Positions 23,275 to 33,045 of a stretch of DNA of 64,000 nt are shown in pieces. The DNA is taken from NCBI RefSeq assembly GCF_005747095.1, contig NZ_SWLG01000004.1, forward strand, positions 305,586 through 369,585, given 5' to 3'. Position numbers and translations under genes: made by a program. The notes below the pieces were generated by a model. That model saw only the letters and a list, made by a program, of their open reading frames with translations. It made no database searches and was not told the origin of the DNA. The DNA comes from Exobacillus caeni. Lineage in GTDB: Bacteria; Bacillota; Bacilli; Bacillales; Guptibacillaceae. The stretch's first letter is position 1. Every line of letters starts with the position of its first letter.

Positions 23275-25001
23275 CAGAAACAAGAAAAAAAGCGGTCGGC
23301 GGCGAATTTTTGATCAAGAAGGCCTCCGCTGATGATGTGTTTACGCCTGAGGATTTATCAGAAGAGCAGAAGATGATTCAGCGGACGGCACGAGAATTCG
23401 TAGAACGGGAAGTACTTCCGAACAATGAAAGAATCGAAAACCAGGATTTTGATGTAGTAGTGAACCTTTTAAAAAAGGCAGGGGAACTCGGCCTGCTTGC
23501 CCACAGTGTGCCTGAAGCTTACGGCGGTCTTGGTCTCGATAAAGTAACAAAGGGAATCGTCGGGGAGATGGTCGGACGATCCGGGTCATATGGGGTTGCG
23601 CATTCCAACCATACCTGTATCGCAACATTGCCGATCACGTATTTCGGAACAAAGGAACAAAAAGAAAAATATTTGCCTAAGCTTGCTTCTGGTGAATACA
23701 TCGGTGCCTATTGCCTTACAGAACCTTCTTCGGGTTCAGATGCACTAAGCGCAAAAACCACGGCAGTTTTAAACGAGGATGGCACCCATTATAAATTGAA
23801 CGGTTCGAAGCAATGGATAACGAATGCGGCATTTTCCCAGACATTTATCGTCTATGCGAAAGTGGACGGAAAAAAGTTTACAGCGTTTATTGTGGAAAAG
23901 GACTTTCCAGGTCTTTCTCTGGGACCTGAAGAAAACAAGATGGGGATCAAGGGTTCCTCCACACGAACGGTTATTTTAGAGGACTGCCTTGTGCCTGTGG
24001 AAAACGTGCTGGGCGAAGTCGGAAAAGGGCATCAGATTGCGTTCAATGTTTTAAACTTAGGAAGGTTCAACCTCGGGTCCGCCTGTGTCGGTAGTTCTCG
24101 CGATGCACTTCAGCTGGGAGTCGCTTATACCGATGAGAGAATGCAGTTCGGACGCTCGATCGCTTCTTTCAATGCCACGAAAGAAAAGCTTGCAGATCTT
24201 GCTTCCAGAATTTTTGCGGCAGAGGCGGTTCAGTATCGGACAGCCGGTTTGCTTGAAGAAGCGCTCGGTGATTTGTACGTTGAAGACGATTCGAAAGTTA
24301 CCGCAAAAGCTCTTAGTGAGTTTGCAATCGAATGTGCCATCTGCAAGGTGTTCGGTTCAGAAACGCTGGACCAGGCAGTTGACGAGGTTCTTCAGCTACA
24401 CGGCGGATACGGATTTATGAAAGACTATCGAATCGAGCAAATGTACCGCGACTCAAGGATCAATCGAATCTTTGAAGGAACAAACGAGATCAACCGTCTT
24501 ATTATTCCTGGCTTCTTGATGAAGAAGGCTGCCAGTGGATCATTGAACGTGGAGAAATCCGTTAAGCAAGCATTCTATGAAAGCCAATCTGGAACAAACA
24601 CAGGGGCTCCAGGGCTCGAAAACACAATAGAAGCGATGCGCCGGGTGTTTTTGATCGCAGCAGGTTATGCGACAGAACAGTTCGGAAGCAACCTTGAAGA
24701 AGAACAGGAAACGATGCTTAAGCTTGCAGACCTTGCCATTTCCCTATATGCTGCAGAATCTGCGGTAATAAGAGCCCTTAAATCCGGATCATCGATTGCT
24801 GTGAAAATGGCTGAAAACTTTGTGGGCAATGAGAGACTGGCGTTTGAGCTGACCGCGAGGAAGCTGATAGACGGCATCGGCGGAGAAAAAGCGGTGCACA
24901 TGAGGGAGCTGCTTTTCAATGAGTTTTCACGGTTGGTGGGAGAAGCAGATTTTAATAGAAAAAGGGAGATTGCAGACGAGCTGATCAAGAATAAAAAATA
25001 A
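23271..25001 (+). CDS. Acyl-CoA dehydrogenase, long form (FadE/VLCAD-like)
   Basis: 576 aa. Canonical ACAD domains cover about 30-410: CLTEPSSGSDALSAKTTA, WITNAAFSQTF, and catalytic Glu in IFEGTNEINRLI. An extra C-terminal helical domain (about 420-576) resembles VLCAD and B. subtilis FadE (594 aa). FAD-dependent alpha,beta-desaturation of acyl-CoA. Unlike the first dehydrogenase of the cluster it has the normal EGT motif. Translationally coupled to the phosphatase gene. Confidence 0.92.
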   Translation: MTETRKKAVGGEFLIKKASADDVFTPEDLSEEQKMIQRTAREFVEREVLPNNERIENQDFDVVVNLLKKAGELGLLAHSVPEAYGGLGLDKVTKGIVGEMVGRSGSYGVAHSNHTCIATLPITYFGTKEQKEKYLPKLASGEYIGAYCLTEPSSGSDALSAKTTAVLNEDGTHYKLNGSKQWITNAAFSQTFIVYAKVDGKKFTAFIVEKDFPGLSLGPEENKMGIKGSSTRTVILEDCLVPVENVLGEVGKGHQIAFNVLNLGRFNLGSACVGSSRDALQLGVAYTDERMQFGRSIASFNATKEKLADLASRIFAAEAVQYRTAGLLEEALGDLYVEDDSKVTAKALSEFAIECAICKVFGSETLDQAVDEVLQLHGGYGFMKDYRIEQMYRDSRINRIFEGTNEINRLIIPGFLMKKAASGSLNVEKSVKQAFYESQSGTNTGAPGLENTIEAMRRVFLIAAGYATEQFGSNLEEEQETMLKLADLAISLYAAESAVIRALKSGSSIAVKMAENFVGNERLAFELTARKLIDGIGGEKAVHMRELLFNEFSRLVGEADFNRKREIADELIKNKK

Positions 25002-25033
25002 TCAACCCGCGATTCGTTAAAGGAGGAGATAAT

Positions 25034-26008
25034 TTGAAAGCTATACAATTTGAGGAATACGGTGGCCCTGAGGTCCTGAAGGCTATCGATACAGAAAAGC
25101 CTGAGCCAGCGGGCAGGCAGGTTCTAATCGAAGTGAAAGCGGTAGGCGTTAACTATGCGGATACAGCTAGAAGAGAAGGACAATATGTTGTTCCGACGCC
25201 GCTTCCTTTTATACCGGGAGCAGAAATAGCTGGTATTGTAAAAGAAATCGGTCCTGGCGTTAAAAGTGTTAAAGAATGCGACAGGGTTGTAACGCTTATC
25301 AGTTCAAATGGCTATGCGGAATACGCCCTTGCTGATGAACGGACGCTTGTACCACTGCCGGAAGAAGTGGATTTTACATATGGCGCAGCCATCCTCCTGC
25401 AGGGATTGACAGCCTATCATGTGTTAAAAACCTCCGGGCAGCTGCAAGAAGGTGAAACCGTTCTTATCCATGCCGGTGCTGGAGGCGTTGGCTCAATCGC
25501 AATCCAGCTTGCTAAAATCTTTGGTGCTGGAAAAGTGATCGCAACTGCCAGCAGTGAAGAAAAAAGGCAATTTGCAAAAGACCTGGGCGCCGACGTTGTT
25601 ATCGATTATACGAAGGAAGGGTGGGAGAAAGAACTGGACAAAGCAACGGACGGTAAAGGCGTCGACGTTGCGCTGGAAATGGTAGGAGGCGAGGTGTTTA
25701 GTAAGACCCTTGCGGCGATGGCTCCGTTTGGAAGAGTCGTAGTCTATGGCAAAGCAGGGAATGAACAACCGAACCTAAACCCGGTTATGCTGATGGGTAA
25801 AAACCATACTGTTACAGGCTTTTTCCTGCCGCAAATCATGCGAAAGCCTGACCTATACAGCAGGAGTCTTGGTGAGTTGCTCAAGTTTATCCAGGAAGGC
25901 AGAGTTAAGCTCACCATCGGAGGAACCTATCCGCTTGAAGAAGCTGCAAAAGTACATGAACTCCTGCAATCACGAGCTACAAAAGGAAAGCTAGTGCTGG
26001 AGCCGTAA
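25034..26008 (+). CDS. NADPH:quinone oxidoreductase, MDR superfamily (Qor-like)
   Basis: 324 aa, TTG start with AGGAGGAG upstream. GroES-like N-terminal domain (GVNYADTARREGQY) and a Rossmann domain with HAGAGGVGSIAIQLAK; the zinc-ligand pattern of alcohol dehydrogenases is missing, as in quinone/enoyl reductases. It could reduce quinones or an enal/enoyl-CoA generated by the cluster. Last gene before a strong terminator, so it ends the operon. Confidence 0.9.
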   Translation: MKAIQFEEYGGPEVLKAIDTEKPEPAGRQVLIEVKAVGVNYADTARREGQYVVPTPLPFIPGAEIAGIVKEIGPGVKSVKECDRVVTLISSNGYAEYALADERTLVPLPEEVDFTYGAAILLQGLTAYHVLKTSGQLQEGETVLIHAGAGGVGSIAIQLAKIFGAGKVIATASSEEKRQFAKDLGADVVIDYTKEGWEKELDKATDGKGVDVALEMVGGEVFSKTLAAMAPFGRVVVYGKAGNEQPNLNPVMLMGKNHTVTGFFLPQIMRKPDLYSRSLGELLKFIQEGRVKLTIGGTYPLEEAAKVHELLQSRATKGKLVLEP

Positions 26009-26010
26009 GG

Positions 26011-26036
26011 AAAAGCCCCGATTGTGGGGCTTTTTG
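26011..26036 (+). terminator. Intrinsic terminator of the acyl-CoA operon
   Basis: AAAAGCCCC/GGGGCTTTT stem of 9 bp with a 6-nt loop, followed by TTTTTG. Confidence 0.92.
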
Positions 26037-26150
26037 TTGTGTGGGAAGCTTTTTGGGTGGGATATTTCAGCAATTTAGGGGAGAGAGTTTCGGGGGACGT
26101 GAGGGAGGTTCAGGGGTTCAGCGGGAAGATTTGGAGTTTCGTGGAGGTGT

Positions 26151-26440
26151 TTCGGAGAGGTTTATAGGAGGTTCGAGGAGATTTATAGGAGATTCGAAGA
26201 GGTTTATAGAAACTTCAGTGAACTTTATCGAGTTTCAGCGATTCTGCCGGGGATCAGGATAATTATTCTTGTTTCAGCATGACTTATTCTAGCTTCATCG
26301 GCAATTTTTCGCGATTCAGCAGAGGTTAATCTCGTTTCGTAGATAGTTATTCTGGCTTCAGAGCAAAATATTCTAGTTTCAGAGAATTTTATTCTAGCTT
26401 CAACGAATTTTATTCTGTTTTCAGCCGGTATTTCACGAGA
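26151..26440. repeat. Array of 14 degenerate ~21-bp tandem repeats
   Basis: Anchored on TTC[A/G], units begin at 26151, 26172, 26193, 26214, 26234, 26253, 26273, 26294, 26315, 26336, 26357, 26378, 26399 and 26420: spacing is 21 in ten of thirteen steps. The left units look like TTCGAAGAGGTTTATAGGAGA, the right ones like TTCAGAGAATTTATTCTAGC. Looser similar sequence extends left to about 26065. A 73-codon open frame (26041-26262) crosses it but has no RBS and is a by-product of the period. The rest of the gap to 26522 holds nothing recognisable. Confidence 0.85.
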
Positions 26441-26522
26441 ATCCCACTATCTAAAAATAAAAATTCTCCTCATTCTCTAACAATCATATGCTAGCAATAA
26501 AGGGAAAAAGGAGAGTGACGAG

Positions 26523-26867
26523 ATGCGGAAAAGACCTGATGTTGATTGGTCGAAAAGGCCGAGCCATGCCCATTATTTCAGGACGCGGGCAAAGGAGATC
26601 GATGGGCATATCCATGTGCTTGAAGGGTATTCCTTTCCAAACAACGGAAGCAACACCGACGATCACACGCATCGAATCGAGGGACTGACTACGATTGATA
26701 AGGATCACCAGCATGTTTTCAATCTACGAACAGGACCACCTATCCCTATCCCAACTGGGGGCCACTATCACATCTTTTACGGTGAAACCAGAGAAAAAGA
26801 CGAGCACCGGCATTATTTTTATTGTAGGACAGGTAACGGTCTGGGATATTTTCCGGAGGGGTTTTAA
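26523..26867 (+). CDS. YmaF-family His-rich protein
   Basis: 114 aa with repeated His-x-His elements (SHAHYF, GHIHVLEG, DDHTHRIEG, DHQHVFNL, GGHYHIFYG, DEHRHYF) that match the YmaF family, whose function is unknown. The spacing suggests several metal-binding beta hairpins, but this is inference. RBS AAGGAGAG is about 8 nt upstream. Convergent with the methylthioribose transporter operon; a shared hairpin lies between them. Confidence 0.85.
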   Translation: MRKRPDVDWSKRPSHAHYFRTRAKEIDGHIHVLEGYSFPNNGSNTDDHTHRIEGLTTIDKDHQHVFNLRTGPPIPIPTGGHYHIFYGETREKDEHRHYFYCRTGNGLGYFPEGF

Positions 26868-26883
26868 TAGGGAATCTGTAAAG

Positions 26884-26922
26884 AAAAAAAGCGGGCAAAA
26901 TCATCTAATGATTCAGCCCGCC
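26884..26922 (-). terminator. Intrinsic terminator of the mtn/ABC operon
   Basis: GCGGGC/GCCCGC outer stem plus AATCAT/ATGATT inner stem. On the minus strand it is followed by TTTTTTTC. Confidence 0.85.
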
Positions 26923-26926
26923 AGGA

Positions 26927-27973
26927 TCATATTTTAATATCAGCAGCTTTTTTCTGGTAAAACGTGAAAGCCAGAGCACCGATGAGGATGATTCCCTTCA
27001 CAATATCCTGTGCATAATACGGGACGTTCATCATCGTAAGCCCGTTAAGAAGAATCCCGATCAGTACCGAACCTACGAAGGTCCCGATGACATTCGGCTT
27101 GCCGGCTCCTAAAATAGAATAGCCGATCAGTGCTGCAGCAACGCCATCCATCAAAAGAGGAGCGCCTGCGGAAACCTGGCCGGTTCCTATTCGTGATGCG
27201 AGGACGATTCCGGCAATCGCGGCGAATAAGCCGCTCAACAGGTAGGCATACATACGATAGCGGTCTACCGGAACACCGGAAAGGCGTGCTGCTTCACGGT
27301 TAGCCCCTGTAACATACAACAATCTTCCGGCTTTCGTATAGGTTAAGAACAGATGAACGACAATGACAAAAAAGATCATCAATATGGCCGGAAAAGGGAT
27401 CGAGAACAGTTCCCCCTGGCCGATAAAAAGAAAAGAAGGAATGAACGCACCCGGAGCTGTTCCTCCGTCCGCCATCGGCATGTTGTTGTAGATCGAAAAG
27501 CCCTTTGTATATGATAACTGGATGCCGTTCACGATATACATCACAGCAAGCGTTCCGAGCAGGTCAGGAATTTTAATTTTAACGACGATAAATGAATTAA
27601 CTAGTCCAACCAGTAGCCCTAACACAAGAGGGACCAATAAGGCGACGAGAAGTTCTTGCCGGTACCAGACGAGTGCAGCAGCACTTCCGATTGTAGCAAG
27701 GCTCACTGTAGAGCCGACCGATAGATCGAACCCTCCCACGATAAGCGTAAAAGTTACCCCGATTGCTACAAGCGTCACAATGGAAATGGAACGCAGGATA
27801 TCTGTGAAGTTCCCGTATGTTAAGAACTGTTCGTTTGTGATGCTGAAAAATAGGACGAGAAGCCCGATAACTAGCAGCGTTCCGTATTTAAACAAAAAGC
27901 TGATCAATTTTTCTTTCAGCGGGAAATTCGTTCCAGTAGAATAGGCTTGTTTTACTTCTGCAGTTTGTTTCAC
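26927..27973 (-). CDS. ABC transporter permease, ribose/sugar type (predicted methylthioribose uptake)
   Basis: 348 aa with about 8-10 hydrophobic helices, BPD_transp_2 (RbsC-like) family: FDLSVGSTVSLATIGSAA and the C-terminal SILGAGKPNVIGTFVGSVLIG are family signatures. Forms the membrane channel of a carbohydrate importer with the ATPase at 27970 (4-nt overlap) and the lipoprotein at 29469. It sits downstream of mtnK-mtnA on the same strand, so methylthioribose is the likely substrate, an inference from context. Confidence 0.88.
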   Translation of the reverse strand: MKQTAEVKQAYSTGTNFPLKEKLISFLFKYGTLLVIGLLVLFFSITNEQFLTYGNFTDILRSISIVTLVAIGVTFTLIVGGFDLSVGSTVSLATIGSAAALVWYRQELLVALLVPLVLGLLVGLVNSFIVVKIKIPDLLGTLAVMYIVNGIQLSYTKGFSIYNNMPMADGGTAPGAFIPSFLFIGQGELFSIPFPAILMIFFVIVVHLFLTYTKAGRLLYVTGANREAARLSGVPVDRYRMYAYLLSGLFAAIAGIVLASRIGTGQVSAGAPLLMDGVAAALIGYSILGAGKPNVIGTFVGSVLIGILLNGLTMMNVPYYAQDIVKGIILIGALAFTFYQKKAADIKI

Positions 27974-29466
27974 TTTGTAATCCCTCCGGTTGCAGCTTGC
28001 ATAATATTTTCCTGTGTTGCTTCCCTGGCCGAATAAGTGGCTATGATTTCCCCGTCGTACATCACAAGAATACGATCTGCAATTTCCAATAGTTCATCTA
28101 TTTCACTTGTAAAATAAAGGACGCCTTTTCCCTGTTCTGCAAGTGAATGGATGAGCTGGAAAACTTCTTTTTTTGCATTTACATCGATTCCTTTTGTTGG
28201 TTCATCAAACATGTACACATGCCGATCAGGTGATATCCATTTGCCGATCGCCACTTTTTGCTGGTTACCTCCGCTCAAATGTTTTACTAAAGCGTTAGGG
28301 GAGGAGGTAACAACCCCGAGTTGCTGAATTCCCTTTCTGGCAGATTGTTCTTCCTTCTTAGCCAGCAGCCATCCTAAACGGGTAAAAGAACGGATCGCAG
28401 GAAGGGAGAGGTTTTCTCTTACATTACGGTCCACGAGAACACCCTCTTTTCTTCGTTCTTCAGGTACCAGGCAGATGCCGGACTGGATAGCGTGAAGCGG
28501 GGAACGGATCTTTTGTTCTTTCCCATTGATGAACCATTTTCCTTTTGCTTCATCGGCTCCAAACAGGGCTCTCGCGGTTTCACTTTTTCCGGCTCCGACC
28601 AATCCGGCGATTCCGACGATCTCCCCTTCATGTACGGTCAGATCGATCGTTTTACCAGTTTCGGAGACTGCTAGATCGCTAACCTTCATGACTGGTTTTG
28701 ATGAAACATCTTTTGTTTTTCGTTCAGAATTTTTAAGTGAGCGGCCCAACATATGCTGGATGATTTGATCTGTTGATGCTTTTTGCGTTTCTTCGGTTAC
28801 GATTACATTTCCGTCCCTCATGACAGTGAAACGGTCGCTGATCGACTTGATCTCGGGCATTCTGTGGGAAATGTAAATAATGCCGACACCCTTGTCTTTC
28901 AAATCCTGGATAAGCGTGAATAATGTTTGTGTTTCCTTTTTGCTTAAAGGTGCTGTCGGCTCATCAAGAATTAAATAACGGACATTGCCGGCTACGGCGC
29001 GTGCGATTAAGATCATTTGCTTTTCAGAAAGGCTGCATTCAGAAACTGGTTTATTAACATCGATCGAAATGTTCATTTCTTGTAAAAGTGCTTTTGCCCT
29101 CTTTTTTATCGGTTTCCAGGATAAACGGGAAAGTTTAAATCCGTTTGTATACGAGTCGATCGCCAGGTTTTCAGCTACGGTTAATGTCGGGAAAAGGGCA
29201 GTATCGACTTCCTGGACAACGATGCCGATCCCATGCTTTTTCGCATCTGCAGGGGATGAGATAGAAATTTCTTTTCCGGATAGTAAAATTTTTCCGTTGT
29301 TTTTTTCGTAATCGCCCGCAAGAATTTTCACCAGTGTACTTTTACCGGCGCCGTTCACGCCAAGAAGGGCATGAACCTCGCCGGAATTTACAGACAAAGA
29401 TACCTTTTTTAGAACCTCAGTCTTATCAAAGCTTTTACAAATATCCTTCATTTCAAGTTTGCTCAT
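27970..29466 (-). CDS. Sugar-type ABC transporter ATPase, two nucleotide-binding domains
   Basis: 498 aa, RbsA/MglA-like fusion of two ATPase domains. Domain 1 has Walker A GVNGAGKSTLVK, signature LSEKQMILIARA and Walker B YLILDEPTAPLS. Domain 2 has a degenerate P-loop GLVGAGKSETAR, signature LSGGNQQKVAIGKW and MFDEPTKGID. Energises uptake through the adjoining permease. Stop and start overlap with the permease gene; the lipoprotein stop is 2 nt upstream of its start. Confidence 0.92.
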   Translation of the reverse strand: MSKLEMKDICKSFDKTEVLKKVSLSVNSGEVHALLGVNGAGKSTLVKILAGDYEKNNGKILLSGKEISISSPADAKKHGIGIVVQEVDTALFPTLTVAENLAIDSYTNGFKLSRLSWKPIKKRAKALLQEMNISIDVNKPVSECSLSEKQMILIARAVAGNVRYLILDEPTAPLSKKETQTLFTLIQDLKDKGVGIIYISHRMPEIKSISDRFTVMRDGNVIVTEETQKASTDQIIQHMLGRSLKNSERKTKDVSSKPVMKVSDLAVSETGKTIDLTVHEGEIVGIAGLVGAGKSETARALFGADEAKGKWFINGKEQKIRSPLHAIQSGICLVPEERRKEGVLVDRNVRENLSLPAIRSFTRLGWLLAKKEEQSARKGIQQLGVVTSSPNALVKHLSGGNQQKVAIGKWISPDRHVYMFDEPTKGIDVNAKKEVFQLIHSLAEQGKGVLYFTSEIDELLEIADRILVMYDGEIIATYSAREATQENIMQAATGGITK

Positions 29467-29468
29467 CG

Positions 29469-30617
29469 TTATTCAGCCTTTTCTGTTAATGCATTCATCC
29501 ACGGGGAAACACCTGCATCAGAAGTGCCCCAGCTTTTCACATGGTCGCCGATCTCATCCATGGAGATTGTTTCCCCAGGTAGATCTGATTTTTTTACAAG
29601 ATGCGGGTCTAACGAATAGATAGCAGGAGTTTCTTCACCGGCTACTTTCTGGTAAAGGAAACGGACCTGTGCACGCCCTACTTCAGCAGGGTCTGTTGCC
29701 GCAGTTGCGACCCATGGGCTGTTTTCCTTCTGAATTAACTGAAGGTCTTCATCACTCAAATCGATTCCATAAACCTTGATTTCCGTTCTTCCAGCCTGTT
29801 CGATCGCCCGGGTTACGCCTTTCGCGAATTCATCCCACGGCGCGAACACAGCATCGATATCTCCTTTGTTCGGGTATTGTTTCAGGATCGCTTCCATCTG
29901 TGTTTGTGTATCAAGAGCAGTGTTGGCACTGGCATTTCCGAACTTTGCCACTTCCTTGATGTTTGGATAACGCTCTTTGAACGCTTCATAGATCGTGTTT
30001 CTTCTTTCCATCGGAGTGAAGCCTCCGACCCATACATAGACGATTTCACCTTCGCCGTTTAAGTCTTGAGCAAGTGTTTTTAGAGAGTTCCAGGCAAGGC
30101 TGTAGTCATCCTGGTCGATCACTGTAACGCCTGGCAGGTTCAAATCATTGTCGAATGAAACAACGGGAATACCTTTTTCAAGTGCTTTTTTAACACCTGG
30201 CGCGAGCGCATCGGCACGGCCATGGTCGATCAGGATCCCATCAACGTTCTGGTTGATGGCAGTATCTAAGTGAGTAGCCATTTTAGCCAGGTCATTGTCG
30301 GCATTGTAAACCTGGACTTCGCCTCCGAAGGCCTCGACCTGCTCTTTGACCCCCTGTATGTATTGAGAAGAGAAAGTGCCGATAGAGAACTGCATGATCG
30401 CTGCGATCTTTAGCGGTTCCTGGACGGCTTCCGGGATATCTGCAGAGGCTGTATTCTCGCCTTTCTTGCCTTCGTTTTTGTCTTCTTTGGAAGCTGTTGT
30501 TTTATCAGACGCTTTTCCGTCCTGCTGGGGGGAAACGGCATCCTGCTCATTCGTGCATGCTCCTAAGAATAGGGATAAAAGTAAAAGTAAAATAGCTAAA
30601 AGTTTAAAGTTTTTCAT
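29469..30617 (-). CDS. Sugar-binding lipoprotein of ABC transporter (predicted methylthioribose)
   Basis: 382 aa. Lipoprotein signal peptide with lipobox LGAC (Cys21), a charged low-complexity linker (about 25-65), then a periplasmic-binding-protein type I sugar domain (PLKIAAIMQFSIGTFSSQYI, VDGILIDHGRADAL, AVFAPWDEFAKGVTRA). Captures substrate outside the membrane. RBS TAGGAGGTAACC. It follows mtnA after 84 nt on the same strand, under the S-box leader of mtnK. Confidence 0.9.
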   Translation of the reverse strand: MKNFKLLAILLLLLSLFLGACTNEQDAVSPQQDGKASDKTTASKEDKNEGKKGENTASADIPEAVQEPLKIAAIMQFSIGTFSSQYIQGVKEQVEAFGGEVQVYNADNDLAKMATHLDTAINQNVDGILIDHGRADALAPGVKKALEKGIPVVSFDNDLNLPGVTVIDQDDYSLAWNSLKTLAQDLNGEGEIVYVWVGGFTPMERRNTIYEAFKERYPNIKEVAKFGNASANTALDTQTQMEAILKQYPNKGDIDAVFAPWDEFAKGVTRAIEQAGRTEIKVYGIDLSDEDLQLIQKENSPWVATAATDPAEVGRAQVRFLYQKVAGEETPAIYSLDPHLVKKSDLPGETISMDEIGDHVKSWGTSDAGVSPWMNALTEKAE

Positions 30618-30701
30618 GGTTACCTCCTAATATTTAGTAAAAATATGAACTTACTCGGTTTAAAGCGATGAGGCAGCCGATGATGCACTGCCTGAGATTG
30701 T

Positions 30702-31748
30702 TTAATTCGTTTTGATCTTTTGTAACTCTTCGGCAAAATTACCGGAAATGATTCCTTTTTCCGTGATGATTCCTGTTATATATTCATGTGGTGTCACATC
30801 AAAAGCGGGATTGTATATGCTGATGTTTTCAGCAGCGATACGCTGTCCGTTCAAGTGTGTAACCTCATCAGGTGAACGTTCTTCAATCGGGATATCGTCT
30901 CCGGTCGGCACTGCTAGATCGATCGTTGAAAGCGGTGATGCCACATAAAATGGAATATCAAAGGTCTTCGCCAATACTGCGAGTCCAAGCGTTCCAATCT
31001 TGTTTGCCGTGTCGCCGTTCGCGGCAATCCGGTCTGTTCCAACGATGATCGCAGAGATTTTTTTATTTTTTAGAACATGGGCTGCCATATTATCCGTAAT
31101 CAAAGTTACATCGATCCCAATTCGTTCCAGCTCCCATGCAGTAAGCCTGGAACCCTGTAAAACAGGGCGCGTTTCCGTTGCGAAAGCGGAAAGTGACATG
31201 CCCTTTTCTTTTGCTATATAAAATGGAGCCAGAGCAGTTCCGTAGCGAGCCGTTGCGATTCCGCCGGCATTGCAATGGGTAAGGACGGTATCTCCGTCTT
31301 TTAAGAGGGACAGGCCGTATTCTCCGATGCTCCTGCAAACCTCTTCGTCTTCCTTCTGGATCAGCAGCGCTTCTTTCACAACTGCGTCCCTGGCTGCTTC
31401 CACTGTTTGAGCGGAAGCAGCAGCATTTTCGACCCTCTCGATCGCCCAGAATAAATTAACGGCTGTCGGCCGGGAGGTGGCAAGGTAATCCTTTTGATTT
31501 TTTAATTCTTTTTTAAAGTCCTCCACAGAGTCTCCCTGGAACTTTGTTGCCCATAATGCAAGCCCGAATGCTGCAGCGATGCCGATCGCCGGTGCGCCTC
31601 TCACTTGGAGAGAGTGGATGCTTTCCCAGACGCTCTCGATCGTTGTTAGCTTCAGAAAGTCTGTCTGGTGTGGAAGCTTTTGCTGGTCTAACAGAATGAT
31701 ATGATCCTTTTCCCATCTGACTGACTGGATGAAGTCGGTAGTGATCAT
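30702..31748 (-). CDS. mtnA: Methylthioribose-1-phosphate isomerase
   Basis: 348 aa. Converts 5-methylthioribose-1-phosphate to 5-methylthioribulose-1-phosphate in methionine salvage. Motifs: [36 protein letters not shown] with the catalytic Cys, and [19 protein letters not shown] with the catalytic Asp. The ATG overlaps the mtnK stop by 4 nt. Related to eIF2B-alpha subunits; the mtnK neighbour settles the assignment. Confidence 0.96.
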   Translation of the reverse strand: MITTDFIQSVRWEKDHIILLDQQKLPHQTDFLKLTTIESVWESIHSLQVRGAPAIGIAAAFGLALWATKFQGDSVEDFKKELKNQKDYLATSRPTAVNLFWAIERVENAAASAQTVEAARDAVVKEALLIQKEDEEVCRSIGEYGLSLLKDGDTVLTHCNAGGIATARYGTALAPFYIAKEKGMSLSAFATETRPVLQGSRLTAWELERIGIDVTLITDNMAAHVLKNKKISAIIVGTDRIAANGDTANKIGTLGLAVLAKTFDIPFYVASPLSTIDLAVPTGDDIPIEERSPDEVTHLNGQRIAAENISIYNPAFDVTPHEYITGIITEKGIISGNFAEELQKIKTN

Positions 31749-32962
31749 TCGTTTCCTGCTCCTCTCACAAGTGCGATGACATCTTCAATTTTCTCCTGTG
31801 ACTCTCTTTTAAGAATTAACTTTCTGCCAACTTGAAGCGCAGCCCGTTGTACATTGATCCTTGCTTCGCTGTTTTCAATCCCGTCGATGTCCTCGACGTG
31901 GGAAAGGCCGATCGTTCTTCTGATTATTTTGCATCCTGCAAACCCCACTGTTTCCTGGAGGATCTGGGAAAGGACATAATCAAGATAGCCCGGCACTGTA
32001 ATGAATGCACCTTTTCCATCCTGTTTCCATAGCCCGCTGAAGGTCTCAGTGAATACCTCCCATGTTTCTTTGATCACAGCTAATAAATAATCCTGGAATT
32101 CGTTGCGTTCAGAGGTGTCTGTTAGCCTGGCTTCCTGCGAAAGATAATTCAGGATAAGGTTTGCGATAAAGGCGCCAACATCGAAGCCGATCGGCCCGAG
32201 GAAAGCAAATTCAGGATCGATCACTTTTGTTGATCCTTCCGTAACAAAAACACTTCCAGTATGCAGGTCTCCGTGAATAAGTGCTTCCCCTTTTGTAAGG
32301 AAAAGCTGCTTCAGCTTCGCCGCTTCCAGCTTTAAATTATCATCAGCCCAGATTTCTTCCACATCTGGCCGCAACGCTTCCGGAAAATCATTTGTTTCAT
32401 GATCGAAAAATGGATCCGTGAACACCAGGTCTTCAGTAATATTGCATAAGTCAGGATTCACGAATCTGGTTGCCAGTTCTTTTTTTGCTGCAGGTTCAAG
32501 GCCGAAATCAGAGCTGTAAAAAAGAGTGTAAGCCAGGTATGTACCGATGTGCTTCGCAAGCTCCGGATAACGCTTGCCTTCGATCAATCCTTTTCGCAGT
32601 ACCGTGTGGGACGATAGGTCTTCCATAACAGTTGAAGCAAGTACGGGATTATTTTCATAAACCGCCGGGACAAGCTCCGGCACTACTTTTGCTGCCTGCA
32701 GCAGCGATTCGCTTTCGATCCTTGCGCGGTCAAGCGTAAGCGGCCAGGATTCCCCGACAACCTTTGCGTACGGGAGAGCCTGCTTCACAATCAGTGAACG
32801 ATTGCTGTCTGTTGCTGTTACTCGGAAAACATAGTTGAGGTTTCCGTCCCCGATCTCTTCACATACAACCGGACTCTCCGGGTTGATCAATTCTCTTTGT
32901 TTCAAGTAATCCACCACACTGTCTGTAGTGAATGGCTCATAAGCTGTTTGTTTTGTAATCAT
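31745..32962 (-). CDS. mtnK: Methylthioribose kinase
   Basis: 405 aa, APH-like kinase fold. Phosphorylates 5-methylthioribose at C1. [11 protein letters not shown] (nucleotide loop), [13 protein letters not shown] (catalytic loop) and [19 protein letters not shown] (DPE motif) are all in place. RBS GGGAGG is 7 nt upstream. First gene of the transcript controlled by the S-box at 33046-33192. Confidence 0.96.
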   Translation of the reverse strand: MITKQTAYEPFTTDSVVDYLKQRELINPESPVVCEEIGDGNLNYVFRVTATDSNRSLIVKQALPYAKVVGESWPLTLDRARIESESLLQAAKVVPELVPAVYENNPVLASTVMEDLSSHTVLRKGLIEGKRYPELAKHIGTYLAYTLFYSSDFGLEPAAKKELATRFVNPDLCNITEDLVFTDPFFDHETNDFPEALRPDVEEIWADDNLKLEAAKLKQLFLTKGEALIHGDLHTGSVFVTEGSTKVIDPEFAFLGPIGFDVGAFIANLILNYLSQEARLTDTSERNEFQDYLLAVIKETWEVFTETFSGLWKQDGKGAFITVPGYLDYVLSQILQETVGFAGCKIIRRTIGLSHVEDIDGIENSEARINVQRAALQVGRKLILKRESQEKIEDVIALVRGAGNE

Positions 32963-32993
32963 TGTTAAACCTCCCGATTGAAAAATCCAAAAT

Positions 32994-33023
32994 AAAAAGC
33001 CCCTTTCGAATGAAAGAGGCTTG
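32994..33023 (-). terminator. S-box expression-platform terminator for mtnK
   Basis: On the minus strand AAGCCTCTTTC/GAAAGGGGCTT forms a stem followed by TTTTTATTTT. It lies between the SAM aptamer and mtnK. Confidence 0.92.
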
Positions 33024-33045
33024 AAGGCGTAATTGAGCTTCGCAC

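Noticed and set aside
26041..26262. 73-codon open frame with repeated RFIGxSx heptads
   Set aside because: The heptads are a direct product of the 21-bp tandem array; there is no ribosome binding site and the period breaks by 1-2 nt further on.
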